DNA of 64,000 bases from Anodontia alba (Eukaryota; Mollusca; Bivalvia; Lucinida; Lucinidae), in NCBI GenBank assembly GCA_964016985.1, contig OZ024830.1, positions 17,016,419-17,080,418 on the forward strand, in the 5' to 3' direction. A model generated the notes under the pieces. That model was not told the origin of the DNA. It ran no database searches and saw only the letters and a list, made by a program, of their open reading frames with translations. Shown piece after piece: positions 32,698-44,249 of the stretch. Each line of letters begins with the position of its first letter. Within the stretch, counting starts at the first letter, position 1. The translations under genes and the position numbers were made by a program.

Positions 32698-33399
32698 ATA
32701 TACTTTGTCGATCGATGTTGAACAAGACGGAGATATGAGTCGTTGGCATATATTTGTAGACGTTTTCACAATAAAGGAAAGGTATCATTAATATTTACAA
32801 TATGAAAACAAGCTCATTTGCATATTTGAATATTAGATAAAAGGGCAATTTATCAGCTTTAATTTGATACCAATTTTATTACTCAATGTTGAACATAGAT
32901 GGAGGTAATAGCAGTTTACAAGGTTTTTGATATTTTTTTTTTGCAATAAAAATAAATAAATTTGATACTCATTAATATTCACCATTTTAAATTAGCTAAA
33001 AGGTGGAGCAATGGGCTAATATTATTAAGACAGTTCTTCGGAGGTCAACTGAATGAAATATCAAGCCATTTTTTCTGGGAAAATTCAGAAAAATCTCACT
33101 AGTTTTCATATAATGATTTAGCATGAAGAATACTTAAGTTTAAATGTAAAGGAAACCTTTATTCTTAACTGTATTTATTTGTAAAATAACTATTGCTTAC
33201 CGAGGAAAGAAACTCTGTTCCCCGTGGAGCTAATTAGAAATTTTTGACAAGAAAAACGCCTAGGGGAATTATGGATGTTTTTTTTTCCAAAAGGGCAACC
33301 AAAAGTAAAACCTCGGACGACACCTAACGCCCGACGCCCGCTTGTACATCGCTATTTTAAAGGACGGATTTTTGTAAAACCCATCCAAAAATCAGTTTT

Positions 33400-34490
33400 G
33401 GCTGCACATGCTTTCGGCTTCAGGCGAGATTAGTACGTAACAAAAAAGTCTGAGTTGTCTCTCTTGCACGTGACATGTTTGCTGGTCCTTATCTATCAAA
33501 CTATTCAGAAGTTATGAAGTGCACAAGAATTTGGTTTAGAAATTAATTCAGGGGAGATAACTAGAAAAAAAGAACAAAGTAATTGTCCTCCTTGCATGTG
33601 ACACTTTTACTTGACCTGATATATGTCACTACAAAATATATTATCAAATTACCTCAAATAGTATGGGAGTTATGGCCTGCACAAGATTTCAGTTCAGGGG
33701 AGATTACATAAAGAAAAAAGTGAAAATTGTCTTTCCTATACACGACACCTCTTCTGGTCCTTGTCTATGTCTCTACCCAATATTATCAAAATATTTCAAA
33801 CCATTAAGAAGTTATAGAGTGCATAAGAATTTGGCTTAGAAATTGGTTCAGGAGAGATAACTAGAAAGAAAAATTAACAAAGCAAGTGTTGTCTTTCTTA
33901 AAAAAAGACACTTCTACTTGACCTGATATGTGCTCCTACCAAATATTATCAAATTATCTTAAACAGTATTGGAGTTATGGCCTGCACAAAAGTTCGGCTT
34001 CAGGGGAGATAAGTACATAATGAAGAAAGTTAGAGTTGTCTCTCTTGATCGTGACACGCCTACTAGTCCTCCTCTTAATCCCTACTAAACATGAAAGCAA
34101 TGCACTGAAGAATAAAGGTGACATATAACTTTGAAAAAAGGTTAACCAAAAGGTAAACCTTGGACATCAAGGGAGATAAGTACATCATGAAGAAAGTGAG
34201 AGTTGTCTCTCTTGCACGCCACATGCTTACTGGTCCTCATCTTTATCCCTACTAAATATGAAAGAAATCTACTGAATAATAAAGGTAATATATAACTTTG
34301 AAAAAGGTTAACCAAAAAGTAAACCTCGGATGTCAGGGGAGGTAAGTTCATAAGGAAGAAAGTGATAGTTGTCTCCCTTGCGTATGACATACCTACTGGT
34401 CCTTCTCTTAACATGTAACTTTGAAAAACGGTTAACCAAAACATTGACCTGGATCGACGCCCCACCGCCCGCCCGCCCGCCCGGACATTG
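33400..34490. repeat. Diverged tandem repeats in intron 1
   Basis: Units alternate GGGGAGATAAGTACATAATG, AAAGTTAGAGTTGTCTCTCT, TGACACGCCTACTAGTCC and TATAACTTTGAAAAAGGTTA, with spacing near 180-200 bp. The right end has GCCCGCCCGCCCGCCCGG. No coding capacity. Confidence 0.65.
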
Positions 34491-34504
34491 CTTTTTTAAA
34501 GGTC

Positions 34505-34506
<2 letters not shown>

Positions 34507-34542
<36 letters not shown>

Positions 34543-34731
34543 CCCGTCCAAAACTTATTAGAATGCATTTATAACTACTAAATATACTAATTATGTACAT
34601 GTATGTACAACCCCCACCAAAAAAAACAAACAAAAAAACAACAACAACAACAAAAAGAAAACAACACAGAAAAATCCAAACCAAACAACAACAACAACAA
34701 CAACAAACAAACAAACAAAAAACAAACAAAC

Positions 34732-34792
<61 letters not shown>

Positions 34793-34800
34793 TTAAAAAC
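34507..34800. repeat. Poly-T and (CAA)n low-complexity block
   Basis: Poly-T at 34507-34537, CAAA/CAA mixture at 34618-34733 and a pure CAA run at about 34734-34790. It ends about 190 bp before exon 2. Confidence 0.95.
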
Positions 34801-34986
34801 AAGATGCAAATAAACAAACAAACAAATAGTTATTTGCAATTCGGAACACATATTTAAATTAGTCGTTTGATTTTCTTCTGAATCTCTTTCTGTATGGCAA
34901 TCCAAAAGGTGGTCCTACTAAAGGAATTTTACTGTTATTGTATTAATTCACAAGTTATCGCCATGTAGTTTTATTTCAAATTTCAG

Positions 34987-35132
34987 TTTTGCGGTACACT
35001 GGCGGTGCAGACACGTATGCCGACGAAACAGCGTTACACACAGCTTTAGAGACTGGTTATAAAAAGGCTGTCAAACCAAGCACCCCAACCAACATGTATA
35101 TGTTCTTTTCGCTTCGTACTGTCGAGGCCTTG
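34987..35132 (+). CDS. Nicotinic receptor subunit exon 2: start of extracellular domain
   Basis: Residues 24-72. Acceptor TTTCAG at 34981-34986, donor TTG/GTAATT at 35132/35133; enters phase 1, leaves phase 0. The peptide includes YADETALHTALETGYKKAVK and TPTNMYMFFSLRTVEAL. This is the Cys-loop N-terminal pattern: a helix with regularly spaced Leu, a GY..xxVKP turn in place of the usual Y...VRP, then the first beta strand. The intron positions match the exon 2 / 45-bp exon 3 layout known from animal nicotinic receptor genes. Confidence 0.85.
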
Positions 35133-35271
35133 GTAATTTCTTTAATCATTTTCAGTTTTGATTGTCTACGCAATTTATGAAAGGTCACGGACTGGTCATT
35201 GCGTTCGCCCTGGCGAGCCGCATATATAAGAGTTGTGCTAATCAGATATCAAATTCGGGAATTATACCAAA

Positions 35272-36545
35272 AAAGGTAAGAGGAAGTCCAGGAAGTGCCA
35301 CAATCACAAACCGCAGCCCTTCCCAGACCCCAAGAGGAAGAGGAAACCGACAAATCCAAACAGGCATAAATCGAACAAACGTACGAAAAGCACTAAGATT
35401 AGCTCTCTCTCCCCCAAGAGAGGTAATCGCAATACTAAAAGGACTGAAAAACACAAGAACAAAATGACACACGGAAAGACATACAACAAATCGCCTCGTA
35501 GAATAAACCACAAAGCAACAAAGAGTAAGACTAACACCGGGACCACCGCCTTAGAACGGTTAGTAGAGTAAACCACCAGGGGTTTTAAAGCACTTTTACA
35601 GCTAGCCAACTTCACCCTGGGTCCCAATGCTACTCTTAATACAGAAATACATAAAATTCGGTTCGCATAAAGGCTCCCAACTCAGTCAATGCATCAAAGC
35701 GAAAACATAAAAATCAAATAATCACTATAATACACAAAAAAGAGTACTCATGGCTAATTCTACTGTATGCCAGAGTAAATAAAAACCAATAGTTGAACCA
35801 CGGCGGGCCAAGCCAAAGCCATATCGTCAAGCCCCAACCCACTGGTTAAAGTTTTACGAAGAGGCCGTCATTCAGTCTGAGGCCTGAACCGCCGTTGTGC
35901 AATTAAAGAGTGAAGCATAGTCATCAACAATGATTGGGTTGACAACTAGGCATGCAGTCTGCCGCATAATACCCAGGCTATAGCCAATTCTTTTATAACG
36001 GTTAATAAGTTTTCTGAATTGCTCCGAAAAGTTAGATTTACCTACAATTTTTCTAAATCTGTACACTAAGTCACCGTAAAATTCTGGTTCCGATATACCT
36101 TGTTGAAGAAGTGTTTTCAGACTGACGCTATATTTTTCTAACAAGGCACTGTGTCTGCGATAAAATTTCGTAAACGCCTTACGAAGTTTAAAATAACGAA
36201 GAAGTTTGGCAGTATGGGCTTTATTACGGTAGCTAAAGTCATTAAGATTTGAAGAAGCTCTGGCGAATCTAATAAGTTGAGATATGTTTACCCCATATGA
36301 GGTACGCCGGGGGACATCGCCATCCAGAAAAGGGAAATTGACTATATCAAAATCAAAATCGTCCCGTTTATCATAAATTTTGGTGGAAACTGTACCATTA
36401 GAAATACATAGATTCAAATCCAAAAAAGGTGCCTAGGTTATCGAAAGAATTTGTTCTATTTAACTGGAGTTCTGTAGGGTATATCCAGTCCACCATTTGG
36501 TCAAAGTAAATATTGTCAATATTTAATAAAACATCAAGGTATCTT
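35272..36545 (-). mobile_element. Penelope-like retroelement fragment, 3' part
   Basis: RT C-terminal coding (36545 to 35872) followed by about 600 bp of 3' untranslated sequence ending at CCTCTTACCTTTTTT near 35272. The 3' part exists as extra truncated copies at 32319-32697 (same strand) and 1443-1693 (opposite). It begins 140 bp after receptor exon 2, in intron 2, antisense to the receptor. Confidence 0.75.
35872..36545 (-). pseudogene. Reverse transcriptase C-terminal region, Penelope-like, frameshifted
   Basis: Upstream part (about 36545-36430): YLDVLLNIDNIYFDQMVDW and IYPTELQLNRTNSFDN. There is a frame change near 36425, where an expected PFLDLNL reads FFGF. Then LCISNGTVSTKIYDKRDDFD, FPFLDGDVPRRTSYGVNISQ and LIRFARASSNLNDF follow, and the frame runs to CTTAVQASD-like residues and a TGA at 35872. 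The order (FLD strand, KIYDKRDD, Q.IRFARA helix) is that of the RT thumb region in Penelope-like and related animal elements. No GIY-YIG endonuclease is visible. Family assignment is from memory of similar coral and mollusc proteins. Confidence 0.65.
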
Positions 36546-37369
36546 TAAGTTGAATTGCCCAAACCTAGCGGAAGCGGAAGTAACTACCAAGACTGTTGAC
36601 ATAGTAGTCGTGCATCTAAGAATGTTTCATTATCCAACAGACTGACCTCTTTCGGAGATCGATCGCTTCCATACCGATTTCGCCCTCAGATGCAATTATG
36701 CTTCAGCAAGTACGAGCATTTATCAAGATATTAAAGTGGCAGCTTATAAAGGTTTCGTGTAGTCAGGATGAACTATAAAGCGTGCAAAAGTTCGCAGCCA
36801 GATTTTTAACACTGTCTAGTGATCTGCTATGGTCAAAATGTTAAAACCTAATAGGATAACAGTAACTATCAACAAAATCCGTGGCATCTATTATTTATGT
36901 ACACGTAGGCGGTAAAAACAAACAAAAACAAAAACAACAACTGGAGTCACTTATGTTAGTTCAACGAATCTTTACACATATGCCATCATGTGCGGCATAT
37001 GCGTACATGCAATTGCTGAAGCTAAACGACCCGCTAGCTTTTTGAAAAAAGCTAATACAAGTATAATTCCCTTATAAACAAGTATTAGCTTTTACAAAAA
37101 AATGTCTACGCTTAGCATATATTGTATCAGACCATTATCGGCCCGACAGGATTCCTGTCTGCCAAAACAGTCTATATAGATTTAAGCTGAAAGCTAGCTG
37201 GGAAAGTTTTTGAGGCAGGTTTATCCTCAGCTGCCCAGAAACCACTGATTGTATTTCAATATGGCTTAAATTTAGGTCTCTTTAAGTTTAATTCTGCTTA
37301 AATTTATATTGGACCATTATCGGACCGACTGGACTTCTGTCGCGCAGATAATGCTTCGATCTAGATTTA
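36546..37369. other. Intron 2 DNA with short diverged MITE relics
   Basis: 37115-37205 and 37300-37370 hold decayed pieces of the GGGCCGTCATCGG hairpin MITE (ACCATTATCGGCCCGACAGG, GACCATTATCGGACCGACTG). Otherwise no recognisable feature. Confidence 0.5.
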
Positions 37370-37669
37370 ACGACTCCATTTTCCTCAAAAATAGAGATTT
37401 TTTTTTTTATCCAATAAAGGTTTAATAAATTGATTTATAGTATTAAGACCGTCATAAAATGTGGCATCTGACAGCCTGTAAAATTTCACTTAGTTTCTCA
37501 TTTTGGAACTGGATCAAAGATGAAATCATTTCGTTTCAAGAACGAGAAACTAACTGAAATTTTACAGGCTGTCAGGTGCTACATTTTATGATTGTATTAA
37601 TACCATATATCAATTTATTAAACCTTTCTTGAATAAGAAAATGTCTTTTTTTTGAGAAATATGGAGCCT
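37370..37669. mobile_element. TTAA-adjacent MITE family I (copy 2, complete)
   Basis: Ends CGACTCCATTTTCCTCAAAA and GAGAAATATGGAGCCT, with TTAA on both sides. Mirror arms CAGCCTGTAAAATTTCACTT and GAAATTTTACAGGCTGTCAG; inner arms GATGAAATCATTTCGTTTC. TTAA plus short inverted ends again suggests piggyBac-type mobilisation. Confidence 0.8.
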
Positions 37670-37984
37670 TTAAGCAAAATGCTAACTAGGAAGTAAGCTA
37701 CCAGGTTCAGAAATAATTTCTGCTTTAAGTTGCTTTATAAGCATAAGGGGACTTGGTACACCTGGAAGATTTTGCGCCAGTTTTTCAAAGGAGATAATTT
37801 TTGTGAATTTCTGTGTGCTTTACTGCCCCAAAGTCCATTATGAAAAGAGGTCTACTGTAAAAACTAAAATATACTCTCACAGGGAGCAAATTCTTTCCTT
37901 TTAGAGTAGATCCCGTTTCAGATTGGAAGCAAAACCACTTTGCAGATTTACCTCTCCTGTAAATGTATCAATTGTTCTTAACTC

Positions 37985-39610
37985 TTTCGGCGCCAAATTT
38001 CAGACAACATTTGCGATATAGACGTCCGATTTTCCGTCCGTCCGTCCGTCTGTCAACATTTACGTCGACGTTCGACATTTTATGTCAAAGTTAATATTCT
38101 AATCAACTACAAGACTAAACAACCATCAAACCTTGCATGAAACATCTCCCTGACTTCCTGACTTTGCGACATAGGCGTACGCTTTTCCGTTCGTCTGTCC
38201 GTTCGTCCGTCCGTCTGTCAACATTTATGTCGAAGTTCGACATTTATGTCAAAGTTAGTATTCTAATCAACTACAAGACTAAACAACCATTAAACCTTGC
38301 ATGAAACATCTCCCTGACCTCCTGACTTTGTGACAGAGGTGCCGGCTTTTCCATTCGTCTGTCCGTTTGTCCGTCTGTCTGTCCGTCTGTTAACAGTTCT
38401 GTTATGTCGAAGATCGACATTTACGTCAAAGTTAGTATTCTAATCAACTAAAATTCTACAACAACCATCATACCTTGCATGACACATCTCCCTGACCTCC
38501 TGACTTGGCAGGTACATTGACCCAGTGACCTTGACCTATATTTTGCGCTCCATTGACTTTGACACAATTTACGTTGACGTTCCAGATCTTCTCAACTATA
38601 AGGCGTACAACTACCAAACCTTGCATAGTGCTTCTCCTAGATGTACTGACTTGGCAGGTACCTTGACCCGGTGACCTTGACCTATATTTTGCGTTCCAGT
38701 GACTTTGACACATTTTGCGTCGACGTTCGATATCTCCTCAACTATAAGGCCTACAACCATCAAACCTTGCAAAGTGCTTTTTCTCAATGTACTTATTCGG
38801 CAGGTACCTTGACCCAGTGACCTTGACCTATATTTTGCTTTCCAGTGACTTTGACACCTTTTGCGTCGACGTTCGATATCTCCTCAACTATAAGGCCTAC
38901 AACCATCAAACCTTGCAATGTGCTTCTTCTCAATGTACCGACTCGGCAGATACCTTGACCTGGTGACCTTGACCTATATTTTGGCTGCAGTGACTGACAT
39001 AATTTACTTCAACGTTCCAGATCTCCTCAAGTGTAAGATCTCTAGCCACCAAACCTTGCATAGTGCTTCTCCTAGATGTACTGACTGCAGGTATCTTGAC
39101 TCGGTGAACTTGACCTATATTTTGCGCTCCAGTGCCTTTTACACATTTTACGTCGACGTTCAATATCTCCTAAACTATAAGGCCTACAACCATCAAACCT
39201 TGCATAGTGCTTTTCCTCAATGTACGGACTCAGCAGGTACCTTTACTGGGTGACCTTGACCTATATTTCGCGCTCCATTGACTTTTACACATTTTACGTC
39301 GCCCTTCCATATGTCCTCAACTATAAGGCCTTCAACCAACATACCTTATATAATGCTTCTTCTCGATGTACTGACTCGGCAGGTACCTTGACCTGGTGAC
39401 CTTAACCTATATTTTGCACTCCAGTGACTTTGACACATTTTACGTTGGTGTTCGGTATCTCCTCAAATATAAGATCTACAACAACTAAACCTTGCATAGT
39501 GCTTCACCTCATTGTACTGGCTTGGCAGGTACCTTGACCCAGTGACCTTGACCTATATTTCACACATTTTACGTTGATGTTTGATAAGTCAGTAGAGGGA
39601 ATGGCACTGG
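37985..39610. repeat. Long tandem array, ~140-150-bp units
   Basis: The first part has CCGTCCGTCCGTCTGTCAAC and TAATCAACTACAAGACTAAA. From 38500 there are about seven units with GGTACCTTGACCCAGTGACC, TTGACCTATATTTTGCG, TTTACGTCGACGTTCGATAT, CTCCTCAACTATAAGGCC and ACCATCAAACCTTGCATAGT. Unit spacing is 140-155 bp. The short frames within it are repeats of the unit, not genes. Confidence 0.85.
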
Positions 39611-39782
39611 CCTGGAATATATGTGCCCCACTAGGCACTTTGTCTACATTTTTTTCAACCCAGTTTTCCAACTAAGCACTGCTAAGAATGAAATAAACTT
39701 ATTTTATAATAACCACGTTCTGATTGCGGCTCCTGTGACTTTTGCCCCAGCAGTTGCGATGACGCCTTTCGCGGAATTCTTG

Positions 39783-39943
39783 TTTATTTTAACAAACTGC
39801 CGCTTGGAAAGACTATTACATGTAAAGTTGAAAGACTGAATATCAAATAACGTAGATCCAGATGAGACGGCTCAATGAGCCGTCTTATCTGGATCTATGC
39901 TATTTGCAAAAACCTATAATTATCGCCTGTGGCAGTGAAAGAG
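39783..39943. mobile_element. TTAA MITE (GATGAGACGG type), truncated copy
   Basis: TTTTAACAAACTGCCGCTTG, the hairpin GATCCAGATGAGACGGCTCA and complement, then CGCCTGTGGCAGTGAAAGAG before TTAA (39944-39947). It matches 27640-27802; the left end is missing or lies further left in decayed form. Confidence 0.75.
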
Positions 39944-40297
39944 TTAAATCCTATGGTTATTTTATTTCAGTGTGTGTGTGTTCATTGCTATCAAGGGTCA
40001 TTCCGCTCAGAATTTATTTCATTGCCAGCCTTTGCGATACGGATCCTTTTCTTACACTACATCTTGTGATATTTTACTGCATCACGTGATATTCTTTTTC
40101 ACTGCATCAGAGGATATAATTCTACCAAATCACCTAGCATTCGTATACTGAATCATGCCATATACTGCTTCTGAATCACGTAATAATTTTTTTTACAGTA
40201 TTAACTGATATTTCTTTACTGCATCACGTGATATTCTTTTACCGCATCACTGATATTCTTTTACAACATTGCCTGATATTCATTTTTGTATTCATAG

Positions 40298-40342
40298 GAT
40301 ATAACCACACAGACATTGAGATCAACAGGATGGCTGTCAATG
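40298..40342 (+). CDS. Nicotinic receptor subunit exon 3 (45 bp)
   Basis: Residues 73-87, DITTQTLRSTGWLSM. Acceptor TTCATAG ending at 40297, donor ATG/GTAGGT at 40342/40343; phase 0 in and out. The pattern D..TQ.L...GWL.M matches the beta1-beta2 region (VdEknQ.l.t..Wl) of Cys-loop receptors. The 45-bp size is the same as the third coding exon of vertebrate neuronal nicotinic receptor genes. Too short for any single-ORF search, it is fixed by phase continuity with exons 2 and 4. Confidence 0.88.
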
Positions 40343-40478
40343 GTAGGTATTTATAGAAACTGCGGAAGTTGAAAACGCAATTTAGACATACTGATACATA
40401 TATCTAGTTTGAAAGGCATTTTTTTTCAGAGTGTATGACCAAGCAGACAAAGCAGAGCCTGCGCCCATAGGCAAAAGG

Positions 40479-40513
<35 letters not shown>

Positions 40514-40659
40514 AAAGAAATTCTGTAACGGCGCTTTTCATAATTACTCGTACATTTATCGTGCGACTTCATGTCTGATAGAATCATTATGCCATCATAG
40601 ACATACGTTGTTTTTTCTTCATTCGATTGCAAAGAATTTACAAATTTACAGGTACAAAT

Positions 40660-41283
40660 ACAGACAGAGAGGTACAAATTTGAATATATAAAGGTACAAA
40701 CTATAGACATAAAGGTATAAATTTAAATACATAGAGGTACAAATGACAGGCATAGAGGTACAAATTTGAATATATAAAGGTACAAACTATAGACATAAAG
40801 GTATAAATTTAAATACATAGAGGTACAAATGACAGGCGTAGAGGTACAAATTTAGATACATAGAGGTACAAATTATAGACACAGCAGTACACATTTGAAT
40901 ACATAGAGGTACAAATTATAGACATAAAGGTACAAATATAAATACATAGAGGTACAAATTATAGACATAGAGATACAAATGTAAATACATAGAGGTATGA
41001 GATATAGACATAAAGATACAAAGCTAAATACATAGATGTATAAAATATAAACATAGAGATAGACATAGAGATACAAAATTAAGTACAGTTGACTCTCGTT
41101 ATCTCGACCTCACTTATCTCGAATAACCGCATATCTCGAAGTGAAAATCTGGTCCCTGCCTAAACATGAAAATCTAACAACAGATAAAAAATATTGTGAA
41201 AAAGAGGAGGAATTGCTCCTAACGAGCAATTTCTCCTCTTTTCCACAATATTTTCAATATATCTCTAACTTCAAGAGTTCAAT

Positions 41284-41380
<97 letters not shown>

Positions 41381-41570
41381 GAGTATATATGTTAAATGTG
41401 GATGTGCGAATTATTTTTTCCTTAATTCTGCAAATCTGACATGTCGAGGTACGGATATATCGAAGTATTTCAGCGAGTCCCTTGGAATTCGAGATAACGA
41501 GAGTCGACTGTACATAGATGTACGAATTATAGACAATGAGGTACAAATTTAAATGCACAGAAATACAAAT
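40660..41570. repeat. Minisatellite, 22/44-bp units, split by a transposon
   Basis: Alternating GAGGTACAAATTATAGACAT and AAAGGTACAAATTTAAATAC units from about 40660 to 41075, resuming at 41513-41570 after the element at 41086-41510. Units become more diverged to the right. Confidence 0.85.
41086..41510. mobile_element. Pogo/Tigger-like MITE with TA duplication, 425 bp
   Basis: Ends CAGTTGACTCTCGTTATCTC and GAGATAACGAGAGTCGACTG, with TA at 41084-41085 and 41511-41512. The CAGT(T/C)GACTCTCGTTATC type end is characteristic of pogo/Tigger elements. Inside are a palindrome (AAAGAGGAGGAATTGCTCCT and near-complement) and a 93-bp TA microsatellite (41286-41378). No transposase. Confidence 0.88.
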
Positions 41571-42492
41571 TGTGCGCCCAGCGAAGATTCAAGTGTGCGC
41601 ATTTGTGCAGTCTGATAAGAATCTTCACAAAGCTCATTTTGGATAGCCAATAATGAAATGTTTTTTGTTTTTTTTTTCATTTCGCGAACAAAGACGACTA
41701 ATCAGGTTGTCCTAAGGAGACCATTTGCATGAAATATCAATGTCTATTTTCTGGTAAAAATAGGACAAATATCACCGATTTGTTGTCAGCTGAATTCGCC
41801 CAGAGATTGGTAAATCAGGTTTAGATACTGTATTTTCTCTAGATATTTGGGCACCTCAATATTGTACTCTACTTACCCATAAGGTCCTATTTTTGGTTTT
41901 CTGGTATTCTGGCTTCAAATTGCCTTGAACATTTGCTTTGTTTTATCAGTGATTTTGATTATAGCCTGGAAACCCATAATTCCGTTCACCTAAGGTTGAG
42001 CAATCCTGCTTCAATTTTTTATTGCAAGAATATTTTTTCTGAACATATGTTTTAAGCATTTGACTATCTTAAGATTACAGGAAATAAAAATCACATTTTT
42101 AAATTCTACAATCTTGAAAAAATGAAGGGCGTGCTTAGGGCTCCGTTCACTCAAATTTCTTTGATTGCGACAGGCAACCAGATTCATTTTATAACATTTT
42201 ATATAATGAACATTTAATTAAGTCTATGACCGTTCTAAATGTTGATTCTGTCTATATTCATTCACGTGCTTGTCACTGGTTAGTAATTTTTTGGGAGGGT
42301 TCCCCTAAATATTTATCATTTTGTGACAAATTTTGATATTTTATGCATAAAATTGTAAGCAAAAACTGATTTTCCTCAAACCAGCTTAATGTTATTTATT
42401 TCTTATCAATTTTATCGTGGAATAAAAATTTAAGTAAGGTTTATTTTCATATCTGTTTCGAAGAAAATGGTGAACGGAGTTATTGGAGGAGG

Positions 42493-42493
<1 letters not shown>
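41571..42493. other. Intron 3 DNA, decayed repeats
   Basis: 41576-41640 has a fragment with TGCGCCCAGCGAAGATTC, related to the MITE family near exons 4, 5 and 7. 41690-41815 is a GTCGTCTGC-family relic. The rest to 42490 is unique-looking without a supported exon. Confidence 0.5.
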
Positions 42494-42541
<48 letters not shown>

Positions 42542-42582
42542 GGGGGGGGGGGGGGTAGGGGGGATGGGGGGGGGGGGGAAAG
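42494..42582. repeat. (GT)n microsatellite and G-rich run
   Basis: GT dinucleotides to 42541, then GGGGGGGGGGGGTAGGGG and further G runs to 42580. The G runs could form quadruplex structures, which is inference. Confidence 0.92.
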
Positions 42583-42632
42583 AAGGAATTATATAAACAG
42601 GGGATATATGCTTTATTGCGATGTTTCACACA

Positions 42633-42895
42633 CATTACGAAAACACACCTATTCAAATATATTGAAAATTTCACCATAAAAAAACCTGAAAGTTTTCAGA
42701 TAAAATTATGATGTTTTTCATATTTCTGCTCAAAACATAGATTGTGGGTACTCGTTAGAACCGCCTCGCCGAGGCGGTTCTAATGAGTACCCACAATCTA
42801 TGTTTTTGAGCAGAAATAAGAAAAATAAGCTATACCTATGTGAACCCCAGTTTTACTATATGATAGTGGGGTTTAAGGGGGTCAAAATTATATAG
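42633..42895 (+). mobile_element. Hairpin MITE family A (copy 6, right end cut)
   Basis: CATTACGAAAACACACCTAT start; centre hairpin around GCCTCGCCGAGGC is perfect apart from one A/G pair. The terminal TGTTTTCGTGATG is missing where the SINE tail (42896) abuts. Confidence 0.88.
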
Positions 42896-43095
42896 GTTTG
42901 TTTGTTTGTGTTGAGGTTTTACGGCCCAGTCAACCCAGTGGGGTCATGTCGAGCGCGGTCAGTTTACCTAACCACACGTTTATTGGGCAGGCTTAGTCTT
43001 CTAAGCGGTTAACCAGTATTGTGAACATTCTTTCACCAGAAACTGACAACTGCCCTACTTGAATCAGCGGAAGGGAGAGAATGACCGTATGTTAT
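42896..43095 (-). mobile_element. SINE, 3' part, minus strand
   Basis: Read on the minus strand: ATTCTCTCCCTTCCGCTGAT, CAGTTGTCAGTTTCTGGTG, GGTTAACCGCTTAGAAGAC, CGTGTGGTTAGGTAAACTGA, ACCCCACTGGGTTGACTGG, then tail GGCCGTAAAACCTCAACACA and (AAAC)n. The same body and tail are at 60177-60352 (plus) and, with a tRNA-like head, at 57757-58060 (minus). Confidence 0.82.
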
Positions 43096-43203
43096 TGAAT
43101 ATATGCGCTTTGTGATATGACATTTTTCTGGGTATCTTCGCTTATAGTTTTGATTTTGAGCAAAACAGTAATGAAGATGTCCAAGAAGAGCCATAATCGC
43201 AGT

Positions 43204-43482
43204 CATTACGAAAACACGCCTATTCAAATATACAGAAAATTTCACCTCCAAAAACTGAAAAGTTTCAGATAAAAAACTCCGGTATTTTTCATATTTCTGC
43301 TCAAAATATGGATTGTAGGTACTCGTTAGAACCGCCTCGGCGAGGCGGTTCTAACGAGTACCCACAATCTTTATTTTTGAGCAGAAATAAGAACAATAAT
43401 GTATACCCCTGTAAACCCCAGTTTTACTATATAAAAGTGGGGTTTAAGGGGGTCAAAATTTAATAGGTATGTTTTCGTGATG
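43204..43482 (+). mobile_element. Hairpin MITE family A (copy 7)
   Basis: CATTACGAAAACACGCCTAT to GTATGTTTTCGTGATG, centre around GCCTCGGCGAGGC. The two arms differ at several places (AATATGGATTGTAGG against CCCACAATCTTTATT). Confidence 0.92.
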
Positions 43483-43483
43483 A

Positions 43484-43632
43484 CTACCAATGACACGGAG
43501 AAGATGAGGCAACAGACCACAGCGGACAACACGCACGCCACAAACCAACGAAAAGTAAAGCAACCACTCCCTGTTTCCCTGCTAGGTGACCACAGTGCCA
43601 GACAGCACTCATCAAAAGACAACAATCAGTTG
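43484..43632 (-). mobile_element. Retroelement 3' fragment, diverged relative of the Penelope-like tail
   Basis: CACGCCACAAACCAACGAAA, CAACCACTCCCTGTTTCCC and AGGTGACCACAGTGCCAGAC. Related fragments are at 58190-58480 and 59040-59310, in the same style as the tails at 32319 and 35272. It may be a sub-family; the assignment is tentative. Confidence 0.45.
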
Positions 43633-43691
43633 GTAAACATGACAAAACGCATTTTTTTATTACTTGCTGATATATCTAAACTAACTAAATA

Positions 43692-44090
43692 CCGTATTCG
43701 ATCTAATTACCGCACATACCCCTATAAGCGCACAGTCAAGCAATTCGTAGTCTTCAGATTACAGCCAGTATACTTTTTATCTACTTCTTTGTAAAGGCAT
43801 ATGTTGTTGGTACACATTTGAATTGCATCGACTTGTCGATGCAATTCAAATGGGTACCTACAACATATGCTTTTTATATAAAAAAAAAAAAAAAAAAAAA
43901 TAAATAAATAGAAAAAAAAAAAAAAAAAAAATAAAAAAAATAAAAATCGCATAAGCATCATTTGATAAGTCCTTTGCTGATTTTTTTTTTAAATGAACCC
44001 TTGGTATAGGTAGGTACATATTTTACCTCATTTTTTTTCAGTATTTTTGAAATACCTAAGCGCACAGTGCGCTAATTAGGTCGAATACGG
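43692..44090. mobile_element. TA-flanked MITE with CCGTATTCGA ends, ~400 bp
   Basis: Ends CCGTATTCGATCTAATTACC and GCGCTAATTAGGTCGAATAC(GG), TA on both sides (43690-43691, 44091-44092), plus shared GCGCAC inner motif. Internal hairpin CATTTGAATTGCATCGAC and complement at about 43812-43850, then A/T-rich low complexity. Confidence 0.8.
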
Positions 44091-44249
44091 TAAGTGACAA
44101 ACGATATTTGCCCTGATTAGACGGTGCGTTATAATCTTGGTCAACTCTGTTTGCTCAGACCTGTCTCTATGACAGTTAAGAGTTAATACGACTAACATGG
44201 GACTGCTACATGACCCAACCGGCTGTGCACTTATGGGTAGGTGTCAATA

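Noticed and set aside
35162..35627. Overlapping frames on both strands after receptor exon 2
   Set aside because: They lie in the 3' untranslated region of a retroelement fragment; its other copies do not keep the same frames.
38468..39253. Open frames in the 38-39 kb array
   Set aside because: They repeat the same peptide in successive ~145-bp tandem units and show no protein family signature.
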